A stretch of DNA of 64,000 nt from Neisseria macacae ATCC 33926. GTDB taxonomy: Bacteria; Pseudomonadota; Gammaproteobacteria; Burkholderiales; Neisseriaceae. The notes beneath the pieces are model-generated. The model ran no database searches, was not told the origin of the DNA, and saw nothing but the letters and a program-made list of their open reading frames with translations. Within the stretch, counting starts at the first letter, position 1. Every line of letters begins with the position of its first letter. Below, one piece after another: positions 1 to 7,718 of this stretch. The stretch covers positions 1,984,001-2,048,000 of the forward strand of contig NZ_CP094241.1 of NCBI RefSeq assembly GCF_022749495.1. Reading direction: 5' to 3'. The translations under genes were made by a program, and so were the position numbers.

Positions 1-43
1 ATAAAGTAGCATTCGATTCAAACCATTCCAAAGGATGCATGAA

Positions 44-607
44 ATGAGCGAACATCACGAACAATATCAACACGAAACCGAAGAGGCGGCAAACGCAGAA
101 GCCGCCCAAGCCCCCAAAACCGAACAACCCGAAGCTACCGAACCGCCGACTTACGAAGAATTGCAGGCGCGTATCGCCGAGTTGGAAGGGCAGTTGAAAG
201 ACAGCGAACTGCGCGGTTTGGCGAACGAGCAAAACCTACGCCGCCGCCATCAACAGGAAATCGCCGATACGCACAAATTCGCCGGACAAAAATTCGCCGC
301 CGAAATGCTGCCGGTCAAAGACTATCTCGAAATGGCGCTGCTCGACCAAAGCGGCAATTTCGACGCGCTGAAAATGGGCGTGCAAATGACGCTGAACGAA
401 TTGCAAAAAGCGTTTGACGCCACGCACATCAAAGAAATCAACCCGCAGCCCGGCGACAAACTCGACCCGCACCAACATCAAGCGATGCAGGCGGTCGTCA
501 GCGAGCAAGAGCCGAACACCATCGTCAGCGTCATGAAAAAAGGCTACACCCTGTCCGACCGCGTATTACGTCCCGCGATGGTTGTCGTGGCGAAACAAGA
601 ATCCTGA
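44..607 (+). CDS. grpE: GrpE nucleotide exchange factor
   Basis: GrpE releases ADP from DnaK and so drives the Hsp70 chaperone cycle in the cytoplasm. The acidic, Glu/Ala-rich N-terminus (about residues 1-45) is followed by a long helical stretch that pairs GrpE dimers, and by a C-terminal beta domain ending in the typical 'GYTLSDRVLRPAMVVV' block. The protein is 187 residues, normal for the family. An in-frame ATG lies 9 bases upstream at 35, but AAGGA at 31-35 is correctly spaced (8 nt) only for the ATG at 44, so I use 44. dnaK follows on the same strand after about 300 bp. The identity is secure; the start is well supported. Confidence 0.96.
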   Translation: MSEHHEQYQHETEEAANAEAAQAPKTEQPEATEPPTYEELQARIAELEGQLKDSELRGLANEQNLRRRHQQEIADTHKFAGQKFAAEMLPVKDYLEMALLDQSGNFDALKMGVQMTLNELQKAFDATHIKEINPQPGDKLDPHQHQAMQAVVSEQEPNTIVSVMKKGYTLSDRVLRPAMVVVAKQES

Positions 608-614
608 AGGCACC

Positions 615-645
615 GCTTGATAAAGTTTATCAAGCATAAAATTTT
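615..645 (+). terminator. Probable terminator after grpE
   Basis: A perfect 10-bp inverted repeat (GCTTGATAAA / TTTATCAAGC) around a single base lies 8 nt after the grpE stop and is followed by an A/T run ending in TTTT. It would form a weak intrinsic terminator. Single DUS copies in opposite orientation follow at about 643-654 and 729-740. Confidence 0.5.
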
Positions 646-812
646 CAGACGACCCTTCCCCGTCCCTCAAGCCCCAATCCCGCTTTTGAAAAATCATTCC
701 GATGATGCCCAATCGGAAAACAAAGACAAGGTCGTCTGAAAAACAAAATACCGTCCTGTGGATAAATAGTCTAGCTTGTTGAATTTTATATAAAAAAAAT
801 TTAAACAAAACC

Positions 813-841
813 CTTGAAAAAATATCGGGCAACCTTATTTA
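813..841 (+). promoter_or_regulatory. Sigma-32-like heat-shock promoter of dnaK
   Basis: CTTGAAA at 813-819 matches the heat-shock sigma factor -35 consensus exactly. After 13 nt the sequence CCTTATTTA (833-841) resembles the CCCCATNTA -10 box. It lies about 70 bp before the dnaK start, where RpoH control of dnaK is expected. The -10 match is imperfect. Confidence 0.55.
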
Positions 842-910
842 CAGGTCAACGGAACAAAATGTTCCACACAATTATTAATTTAGAAAAATCTTTTTAGGAG
901 CAACATCAAT

Positions 911-2842
911 ATGGCAAAAGTAATCGGTATCGACTTAGGTACAACCAACTCTTGTGTATCCATCTCTGAAAACGGTCAAACCAAAGTTATTGAAAACGCA
1001 GAAGGCGCACGCACTACGCCGTCTGTCGTCGCTTATCTGGACGGCGGCGAAGTCCTCGTCGGCGCACCCGCCAAACGCCAAGCCGTAACCAACGCAAAAA
1101 ACACCATCTACGCTGTCAAACGTTTGATCGGTCATAAATTCGAAGACAAAGAAGTCCAACGCGACATCGAATCCATGCCTTTCGAAATCATCAAAGCCAA
1201 CAACGGCGACGCATGGGTGAAAGCGCAAGGCAAAGAGCTGTCTCCGCCACAAGTTTCCGCAGAAGTCCTGCGTAAAATGAAAGAAGCCGCCGAATCTTAT
1301 TTGGGCGAAAAAGTAACCGAAGCCGTGATTACCGTTCCGGCCTACTTCAACGACAGCCAACGTCAAGCCACCAAAGACGCAGGCCGCATCGCCGGTTTGG
1401 ACGTAAAACGCATCATCAACGAGCCGACCGCAGCTGCTTTGGCATTCGGTATGGACAAAGGCGACAACAAAGACCGCAAAGTAGCCGTATATGACTTGGG
1501 CGGCGGTACCTTCGATATTTCCATCATCGAAATCGCCAACCTCGACGGCGACAAACAATTCGAAGTATTGGCAACCAACGGCGACACTTTCTTGGGCGGC
1601 GAAGACTTCGACCAACGCCTCATCGACTACATCATCGCCGAGTTCAAAAAAGAACAAGGCATTGATTTGAAACAAGACGTGATGGCATTGCAACGTCTGA
1701 AAGAAGCTGCCGAAAAAGCCAAAATCGAATTGTCCAGCGGCCAGCAAACCGAAATCAATCTGCCGTACATCACCATGGACGCAACCGGCCCGAAACACTT
1801 GGCAATGAAAATTACCCGTGCCAAATTCGAAAGCCTCGTTGAAGACCTGATTGCCCGCTCTATCGAGCCTTGCCGCACCGCATTGAAAGATGCCGGTTTG
1901 AGCACCAGCGACATCGACGACGTAATTTTGGTCGGCGGTCAGTCCCGTATGCCGAAAGTACAAGAAGCCGTTAGAGACTTCTTTGGCAAAGAGCCGCGCA
2001 AAGACGTGAACCCTGACGAAGCCGTTGCCGTGGGCGCAGCGATTCAAGGCGAAGTATTGAGCGGCGGCCGCAGCGACGTATTGCTGCTGGACGTAACCCC
2101 TCTGTCTTTGGGTATCGAAACCATGGGCGGCGTGATGACCAAGCTGATTCAGAAGAACACCACTATCCCGACCAAAGCGTCGCAAGTGTTCTCTACTGCC
2201 GAAGACAACCAAAGCGCAGTAACTATCCATGTACTGCAAGGTGAGCGCGAACGCGCCTCCGCCAACAAATCTTTGGGTCAGTTCAACTTGGGCGACATTG
2301 CACCCGCACCGCGCGGCATGCCGCAAATCGAAGTCACCTTCGACATTGACGCCAACGGCATCCTGCACGTTTCCGCCAAAGACAAAGGCACCGGCAAAGC
2401 TGCTAACATTACCATCCAAGGTTCTTCAGGCTTGAGCGAAGAAGAAATCGAACGCATGGTGAAAGATGCCGAAGCCAATGCTGAGGAAGATAAAAAACTG
2501 ACTGAATTGGTCGCTTCCCGCAACCAAGCCGAAGCCCTGATTCACTCCGTGAAAAAATCTTTGGCCGACTACGGCGACAAACTCGACGCAGCCGAGAAAG
2601 AAAAAATCGAAGCCGCGTTGAAAGAAGCCGAAGAAGCCGTGAAAGGCGACGACAAAGCCGCCATCGATGCCAAAGCCGAAGCACTGGGCGCAGCCAGCCA
2701 AAAACTGGGCGAAATGGTTTACGCGCAAGCGCAAGCCGAAGCCCAAGCAGGCGAAAGCGCACAAGCCGAACCGTCTTCCGCCAAGAAAGACGACGACGTG
2801 GTAGATGCCGACTTTGAAGAAGTAAAAGACGACAAGAAATAA
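911..2842 (+). CDS. dnaK: Chaperone DnaK (Hsp70)
   Basis: ATP-dependent chaperone that binds unfolded polypeptides in the cytoplasm with DnaJ and GrpE. The N-terminus carries the phosphate-1 motif GIDLGTTNS; DLGGGTFD and ILVGGQSRMP mark the rest of the ATPase domain (to about residue 385). The hydrophobic DVLLLDVTP linker leads into the substrate-binding domain, a helical lid rich in Lys/Glu/Ala, and an acidic tail (DADFEEVKDDKK). Its 643 residues are normal for the family. AGGAG lies 10 nt before the ATG. The partner grpE is directly upstream; dnaJ is not in the window. A sigma-32-like promoter precedes it. Confidence 0.99.
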   Translation: MAKVIGIDLGTTNSCVSISENGQTKVIENAEGARTTPSVVAYLDGGEVLVGAPAKRQAVTNAKNTIYAVKRLIGHKFEDKEVQRDIESMPFEIIKANNGDAWVKAQGKELSPPQVSAEVLRKMKEAAESYLGEKVTEAVITVPAYFNDSQRQATKDAGRIAGLDVKRIINEPTAAALAFGMDKGDNKDRKVAVYDLGGGTFDISIIEIANLDGDKQFEVLATNGDTFLGGEDFDQRLIDYIIAEFKKEQGIDLKQDVMALQRLKEAAEKAKIELSSGQQTEINLPYITMDATGPKHLAMKITRAKFESLVEDLIARSIEPCRTALKDAGLSTSDIDDVILVGGQSRMPKVQEAVRDFFGKEPRKDVNPDEAVAVGAAIQGEVLSGGRSDVLLLDVTPLSLGIETMGGVMTKLIQKNTTIPTKASQVFSTAEDNQSAVTIHVLQGERERASANKSLGQFNLGDIAPAPRGMPQIEVTFDIDANGILHVSAKDKGTGKAANITIQGSSGLSEEEIERMVKDAEANAEEDKKLTELVASRNQAEALIHSVKKSLADYGDKLDAAEKEKIEAALKEAEEAVKGDDKAAIDAKAEALGAASQKLGEMVYAQAQAEAQAGESAQAEPSSAKKDDDVVDADFEEVKDDKK

Positions 2843-2855
2843 TTGAGGCCGTCTG

Positions 2856-2889
2856 AAAAAAGCGCGAATCGTAAGGTTCGCGCTTTTTG
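2856..2889 (+). terminator. Terminator of dnaK with an AG-DUS
   Basis: The stem AAAAAGCGCGAA / TTCGCGCTTTTT around an 8-nt loop follows the dnaK stop by about 13 nt and ends in a T run. It is overlapped by AGGCCGTCTGAA (2847-2858), the other Neisseria DUS dialect, and a mucosa-type DUS in reverse lies at about 2910-2921. Confidence 0.85.
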
Positions 2890-2974
2890 TTTTTTGCTTG
2901 ATGTGATGTTTTCAGACGACCTCTTGGGATGCGGCATTTCCATTTAAAAGCAAAACGTATCCGACATCCTGCCT

Positions 2975-3131
2975 TATAGTGGATTAAATTTAAATCAGGA
3001 CAAGGCGACGAAGCCGCAGACAGTACAGATAGTACGGAACCGATTCACTTGGTGCTTCAGCACCTTAGAGAATCGTTCTCTTTGAGCTAAGGCGAGGCAA
3101 CGCCGTACCGGTTTACAGCTAATCCACTATA
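2975..3131. repeat. Full-length Correia element (CREE), 157 bp
   Basis: It starts and ends with the terminal inverted repeat TATAGTGGATTA / TAATCCACTATA and contains the internal block with the IHF-site region (ACTTGGTGCTTCAGCACC ... GAATCGTTCTC). This is the long form of the Neisseria Correia repeat enclosed element, a non-autonomous MITE that targets TA. It sits between dnaK and alr; its orientation is opposite to the copies at 5339, 18176, 33656 and 62833. Confidence 0.93.
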
Positions 3132-3137
3132 AAAACC

Positions 3138-3182
3138 AAAAGGTCGTCTGAAACCCAATACCATGATTTCAGACGACCTTTA
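3138..3182 (-). terminator. DUS-pair terminator of alr
   Basis: Two DUS copies face each other (AAAGGTCGTCTGAAA and TTTCAGACGACCTTT) and form a hairpin just beyond the alr stop codon, reading leftwards, with a T run on the minus strand. Confidence 0.8.
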
Positions 3183-3200
3183 AACAAAAACAATCTTGTC

Positions 3201-4259
3201 TTATTCCGAATATGTAAACTTCGCGCGCTTGACGTTGCAAAAAATTTCATACGGAATCATACCGGCAGCTTCGGCGACTTCGTTGATGTTGACAACATCG
3301 CCCCACAATTCGACTTCAGCACCCAAACCTTCTTGGGAAGCGTCGAGTTCGACGGTAATCATGTCCATAGACACCCTGCCGATGATGCGGCTGCGTTTAC
3401 CTTCGACGGCAACAGGCGAATTGGTCGAGGCGCGGCGCGGATAACCGTCGGCGTAGCCGCAGGCAATCAGGCCGACGCGGGTGGATTTGCTGGTGTAAAA
3501 CGTCGCGCCGTAACCGATGGGAGAATGGGGTTGCAGGACGCGTTCGCCGAATACGCGGGAAGTCAGGCGCATGACAGGCTTCAGGCGTTCGTCCACGCCG
3601 CCGAACGGAGAAATGCCGTAAAGCGCCAGACCGGCACGCCCCCAGTCGCGGCGCGCTTCAGGGACGTTCAAGATGGCGGCGGAGTTGGCGAGGCTTTCTT
3701 CGCCTTCCAAGCCTTCACATGCCAAATCAAAGGCTTCGAGCTGCATTTCGGTCATGCCGTTGTCGGGTTCGTCGGCGCAGGCAAAGTGGCTGAATTTGAC
3801 GATGCCGTCGACGTGTTTGCATTGTTTCAGGGCGGTGTGGGCGGAAGTGTAATTGTGCGGGAAGAAGCCGGCACGATGCATACCGGAATCCATTTTGAGC
3901 CAGACTTTAACGGGATTTTGCCAATGATGGGCGATTAAGGCTTCGAGCTGCCACTGGCTGCCGACGCCCGGCCACAAATTGTATTGATCGACGGTAGCGT
4001 ATTCCGCCGCTTCAAACACGCCTTCAAGCAATACGATGGGATTGGTAATGCCGCTCTCGCGCAATTCGACGGCTTCGTCCACGGTGGCGACGGCGAACCC
4101 ATCGGCAATTTCAGACAATGCATGGGCGCACCGTACCGCGCCGTGCCCGTAAGCATCAGCTTTGATGACGGCAAGCATCTTGCCGCCGTGAATCTGTTTC
4201 AGGGTTTGATAATTGTGGCGCAGATTGTCCAAGCGGATTCGGGCATTTAATGGACGCAT
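3201..4259 (-). CDS. alr: Alanine racemase
   Basis: PLP enzyme that interconverts L- and D-alanine, supplying D-Ala for peptidoglycan. The PLP lysine is Lys33 in the motif VIKADAYGHG. The second catalytic Tyr is probably in IGYGATF near residue 250, and GRVSMDM near 294-300 marks the C-terminal beta domain. At 352 residues it is full length. It is a single-gene unit between two DUS pairs and is convergent with dnaK. Identification is firm. Confidence 0.97.
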   Translation of the reverse strand: MRPLNARIRLDNLRHNYQTLKQIHGGKMLAVIKADAYGHGAVRCAHALSEIADGFAVATVDEAVELRESGITNPIVLLEGVFEAAEYATVDQYNLWPGVGSQWQLEALIAHHWQNPVKVWLKMDSGMHRAGFFPHNYTSAHTALKQCKHVDGIVKFSHFACADEPDNGMTEMQLEAFDLACEGLEGEESLANSAAILNVPEARRDWGRAGLALYGISPFGGVDERLKPVMRLTSRVFGERVLQPHSPIGYGATFYTSKSTRVGLIACGYADGYPRRASTNSPVAVEGKRSRIIGRVSMDMITVELDASQEGLGAEVELWGDVVNINEVAEAAGMIPYEIFCNVKRAKFTYSE

Positions 4260-4280
4260 GATTTGTTCTTTCTGTTAATG

Positions 4281-4322
4281 AAGGTCGTCTGAAAATGGAT
4301 ATTTACGTTTTCAGACGACCTT
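4281..4322. terminator. Inverted DUS pair upstream of alr
   Basis: AAGGTCGTCTGAAAA and its reverse complement face each other with a 12-nt loop. It lies 22 nt before the alr start, between alr and gloB, both of which read leftwards, so it may end transcription arriving from gloB. Confidence 0.65.
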
Positions 4323-4533
4323 AAAATATGGCTAATGCTTATAATTATAGGCTTAAAGACGCATTTTTTAAATATCCGATGCGCCCGCCCAACTAATTAT
4401 CTTATTAATGGACAAGCATCAATCCGACTAACCTAAGATAAAAATCCCCAAATATTGGACATTTGAACGAATCGTCCAAACGAAGTTCTTGGTGCAAAAA
4501 TACTTTTTGCAGGAAGCCTGCTTTTACTCAAAA

Positions 4534-5283
4534 TCAAAACCGGTTTTTCAATTCCCGCAGCGCCGCGAACACTTCCAAGCCGCTGTTCAGCCCCCGCCCC
4601 GCCAGTTCTTCCACCCGTTCGCGGACTTGGGGCAAATCGACCCGTAAAAACGGATTGATTTTGCGTTCATGTGCAAGGGTAACGGGCAAGGTCGGCGTAT
4701 GTTCCGCCGCGCGTAAAGCCGCTTGAATATCGGGATTCTCCAGTTCGATAAATTCGGCAAAACGCAGATTAGAAGCGGTGTATTCATGCGCAGGATAAAA
4801 CAGCGTTTCTTCGGGCAACTGATTGAACCTTTGGAAACTGTCGTACAACTCCTCTATCGTTCCCGTAAACACCCTGCCGCAACCAGCGGAGAATAAGGTA
4901 TCGCCGCAGAAAACGTGCAGACCTTCGGCGTTTTCCAAAAGATAGCTGACGTGGCGGTCGGTATGGCCGGGCGTCGCCCACACGGTAACCAGCCCGTCGC
5001 CAAAAGGAAACTGCGTACCTGCCGTCACCGTATGCGTTGCCACATCGATATCCGTCTCACCGTACACGGGCGATTCCATAAAGCCGTTTTTGAGGGATTG
5101 GACTCCGCCGATATGGTCGTGATGCAGATGGGTAACCCACGTTTGCGCCAGCATCAGGCGGTTGCGGACGAGGAATACCAAAACGGGCGTGGCATCGGAC
5201 GGATCGACGCAGGCGGCGTGGTTGCCGTCTTGAATCATCCAAATGTAGTTGTCGTTTAGGGCTTGGACGGGTGTAATTTTCAT
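4534..5283 (-). CDS. gloB: Hydroxyacylglutathione hydrolase (glyoxalase II)
   Basis: Hydrolyses S-lactoylglutathione to D-lactate and glutathione, the second step of methylglyoxal detoxification. The metallo-beta-lactamase fold shows the zinc-binding motif THLHHDHIGG, then GHTDRHVSY, and FCGDTLFSAGCGR supplies the bridging Asp. The C-terminal substrate-binding part carries YPAHEYTASNLRFA. Its 249 residues are typical. It stands alone on the minus strand, separated from alr by about 270 bp that hold the DUS pair and no other gene. Confidence 0.95.
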   Translation of the reverse strand: MKITPVQALNDNYIWMIQDGNHAACVDPSDATPVLVFLVRNRLMLAQTWVTHLHHDHIGGVQSLKNGFMESPVYGETDIDVATHTVTAGTQFPFGDGLVTVWATPGHTDRHVSYLLENAEGLHVFCGDTLFSAGCGRVFTGTIEELYDSFQRFNQLPEETLFYPAHEYTASNLRFAEFIELENPDIQAALRAAEHTPTLPVTLAHERKINPFLRVDLPQVRERVEELAGRGLNSGLEVFAALRELKNRF

Positions 5284-5338
5284 AGGATTTCTTTTGTAGG
5301 TAGTGATTTGAGTGCGGCTAAACCATGGAGCCGTATGG

Positions 5339-5442
5339 TATAGTGGATTAACTTTAAACCAGTACGGCGTTGCCTTGCCGTACTATCTCTGTACTGTCTG
5401 CGGCTTCGTCGCCTTGTCCTGATTTAAATTTAATCCACTATA
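5339..5442. repeat. Short Correia element (CREE), 104 bp
   Basis: It has the same terminal repeats as the 157-bp copies but lacks the internal block of about 50 bp that contains the IHF-site region, which gives the well-known short CREE class. It lies between gloB and pilT2 and is inverted relative to the copy at 2975. Confidence 0.92.
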
Positions 5443-5505
5443 TTTACAAAACAGTTTAACAGAAATGACTTGAACGTTATTGGTATGCCTGATCGGCACA
5501 GACAA

Positions 5506-5542
5506 AAAAGGTCGTCTGAAAAGTATTTTTCAGACGACCTTT
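5506..5542 (-). terminator. DUS-pair terminator of pilT2
   Basis: Two inverted DUS copies with a very short loop directly follow the pilT2 stop (reading leftwards), with T residues on the minus strand after the stem. Confidence 0.8.
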
Positions 5543-5560
5543 GCTCATTTCCGACAACTT

Positions 5561-6688
5561 TTAAATCAGTTCCAAGTCCGGGCCGGCGTTTTGGGCGCGG
5601 CGGCTGCGCAGTTGGATGTCCAAACGCAGGTCGTGGGCGGAGTCGGCGTTTTTAATGGCGTCTTGGAAACTGATGTCGCCGCGTTCGTACAGCTCGTAGA
5701 GCGCTTGGTCGAAGGTTTGCATGCCCATGGCGGTAGATTTTTTCATCATTTCTTTGATGCTGTGGATTTCGCCTTTTTGAATCATTTCGGAAATAATCGG
5801 CGAATTGAGCAGGATTTCCACTGCGGCTACGCGCCCCTTGCCGCCTTCACGGGGAATCAGGCGTTGCGAGATGAAGGCTTGCAGGTTGAGCGACAAGTCG
5901 GTCAAAAGCTGGGTGCGGCGCTCTTCGGGGAAGAAGTTGATGATGCGGTCGAGCGCTTGGTTGGAGTTGTTGGCGTGCAGCGTGGCGAGACAGAGGTGGC
6001 CTGTTTCGGCGAACGCCAAGGCGTAGTCCATGGTTTCGCGGTCGCGAATCTCGCCGATGAGGATGACGTCCGGCGCCTGACGCAGGGTGTTTTTCAGCGC
6101 GGCAAACCAGTTTTCGGTATCCACGCCGACTTCGCGCTGGGTAATGATGCTTTTTTTGTGTTGATGAACAAACTCAATCGGGTCTTCGATGGTGATGATG
6201 TGGTCTTGGCAATTTTCGTTGCGGTGGTCAACCATTGCGGCGAGCGAAGTGGATTTACCCGAGCCGGTACCGCCGACGAAAATCACAAGACCGCGTTTTT
6301 TCATCACCACGTCTTTCAAGACGGGTGGCAGATTGAGGCTGTCAAAATTCGGGATTTTGCTGGTAATGGAGCGGAACACCAACGCCGTTGCACCACGCTG
6401 CACCATGGCATTGACACGGAAGCGGCTGGTGTCGGGCAGGCTGATGGCGAAGTTGCATTCGTTGGTGGAGGAAAACTCTTCGATTTGTTTGGTGGACATA
6501 ATCGAAAAAGCGATTTCCATACATTTTTCGGAGGTCAGCGGCTCGTCGGTAATCGGCGTGATTTTGCCGTCCACTTTCATAGCGGGCGGAAAATTGGTCG
6601 TGATAAAGAGGTCGGAGCCTTTGTATTTGTTCATATGGCGCAGCCAAGTGAACAATTCGTCTTTTGCGCTGGGGGGATTGGTCATCAT
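5561..6688 (-). CDS. pilT2: Type IV pilus retraction ATPase, PilT2 type
   Basis: A hexameric secretion-type ATPase at the cytoplasmic base of type IV pili, a paralogue of the PilT retraction motor. Visible motifs are Walker A GGTGSGKST (139-147), the Asp box around TIEDPIEF, Walker B DVILIGEIRD (207-216) and the His box GHLCLATLHAN (230-240). At 375 residues it is close to PilT and PilT2 and shorter than PilU. In N. meningitidis the third PilT-like gene, pilT2, neighbours the MTA/SAH nucleosidase gene, and here mtnN is the divergent neighbour, which favours PilT2 over PilU. It may also contribute to pilus-dependent DNA uptake. Confidence 0.85.
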   Translation of the reverse strand: MMTNPPSAKDELFTWLRHMNKYKGSDLFITTNFPPAMKVDGKITPITDEPLTSEKCMEIAFSIMSTKQIEEFSSTNECNFAISLPDTSRFRVNAMVQRGATALVFRSITSKIPNFDSLNLPPVLKDVVMKKRGLVIFVGGTGSGKSTSLAAMVDHRNENCQDHIITIEDPIEFVHQHKKSIITQREVGVDTENWFAALKNTLRQAPDVILIGEIRDRETMDYALAFAETGHLCLATLHANNSNQALDRIINFFPEERRTQLLTDLSLNLQAFISQRLIPREGGKGRVAAVEILLNSPIISEMIQKGEIHSIKEMMKKSTAMGMQTFDQALYELYERGDISFQDAIKNADSAHDLRLDIQLRSRRAQNAGPDLELI

Positions 6689-6875
6689 GATATTGGATAA
6701 TTTCGGTGGTTATTTTATTAAAATGGATTATATCAAATAAATCATGATACATAAAAATGGCAAGATTACCGTATCGAATAATAGGACAGGCGGGCAATAT
6801 GGCGGATTCAATACGGGTATGGAATGTCGCCGCTGCTGTTATAATACCGCCCACAATTTCATGGAAGGATAAAAA

Positions 6876-7577
6876 ATGTCTGTACAAACAGTAGCGGTCA
6901 TCGGCGCGATGGAGCAGGAAATCGAGCTTTTGCGCGAAGCAATGGATAACGTCAAAAGCGTGTCTTTCGGTAAGTTTACCGCCTACGAAGGCGAGATGGC
7001 GGGCAAACGCATGGTGTTGGTATTGAGCGGCATCGGCAAGGTAAATGCAGCGGTTTCAACGGCTTGGGTTATCCATCAATTTGCGCCTGACTGCGTCATC
7101 AATACCGGCAGCGCGGGCGGCTTGGGCAAAGGTTTGAAAGTCGGCGACGTAGTAGTCGGCACGGAAATCGCGCACCACGACGTCGATGTAACGGCGTTCG
7201 GCTATGTTTGGGGACAAGTGCCGCAACTGCCCGCTGTATTCGTTTCAGACGACCTCTTGGTCGGCAAGGCAAAACAGGCGGCGGAAGTATTTGAAGGCGC
7301 GGCGGTAGATCAAGGTTTGATTGTCAGCGGCGACCGCTTTGTCCACAGCAGCGAAGGCGTGGCGGAAATCCGCAGCCATTTCCCCGAAGTCAAAGCGGTG
7401 GAAATGGAAGCAGCGACGATTGCGCAAGCCTGCCACCAGTTGAACACGCCTTTCGTCGTGATTCGCGCGATGTCCGATTCGGCGGACGAAAAAGCGGACA
7501 TCAGCTTTGAAGAGTTTTTGAAAACAGCGGCGGCAAGCTCGGCGAAAATGGTGGAAAAGATTGTCGCGTCGCTGTAA
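6876..7577 (+). CDS. mtnN: 5'-methylthioadenosine/S-adenosylhomocysteine nucleosidase
   Basis: Cleaves adenine from MTA, SAH and 5'-deoxyadenosine. The products feed methionine salvage and the LuxS pathway. It has an N-terminal IGAMEQEI, the glycine-rich NTGSAGGLG, the ribose-binding Glu in VEMEAATIAQ and the catalytic Asp in SDSADEKADISF. Its 233 residues are typical. A DUS in frame encodes the SDDL tetrapeptide near residue 125 (VSDDLLVG). AAGGATAAAAA precedes the ATG. It is divergent from pilT2; the 187-bp gap must hold both promoters. Confidence 0.95.
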   Translation: MSVQTVAVIGAMEQEIELLREAMDNVKSVSFGKFTAYEGEMAGKRMVLVLSGIGKVNAAVSTAWVIHQFAPDCVINTGSAGGLGKGLKVGDVVVGTEIAHHDVDVTAFGYVWGQVPQLPAVFVSDDLLVGKAKQAAEVFEGAAVDQGLIVSGDRFVHSSEGVAEIRSHFPEVKAVEMEAATIAQACHQLNTPFVVIRAMSDSADEKADISFEEFLKTAAASSAKMVEKIVASL

Positions 7578-7644
7578 AACACGCATAAAATCATGCGGAA
7601 ACAGTAAATTTCCGCTAGAATGTCAGGCTATTTCACTTTGCCTG

Positions 7645-7685
7645 AAGGTCGTCTGAACGGTCTATTTGATTTTCAGACGACCTTT
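7645..7685 (+). terminator. DUS-pair terminator after mtnN
   Basis: AAGGTCGTCTGAA and TTTCAGACGACCTT face each other about 65 bp after the mtnN stop, followed by TTTT. The lepA coding region begins 34 bp downstream, so lepA must be transcribed by read-through or from a promoter inside this short gap. Confidence 0.7.
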
Positions 7686-7718
7686 TCAGAATCACTGCTT
7701 ATCTTTCAAAATAACAAT

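Noticed and set aside
935..2419. A 494-codon open frame antisense to dnaK
   Set aside because: Composition follows the codon bias of dnaK read backwards; no start signal and no recognisable domain.
5480..6700. A 406-codon open frame antisense to pilT2
   Set aside because: It mirrors the conserved ATPase on the other strand and crosses two DUS copies; no protein family features.
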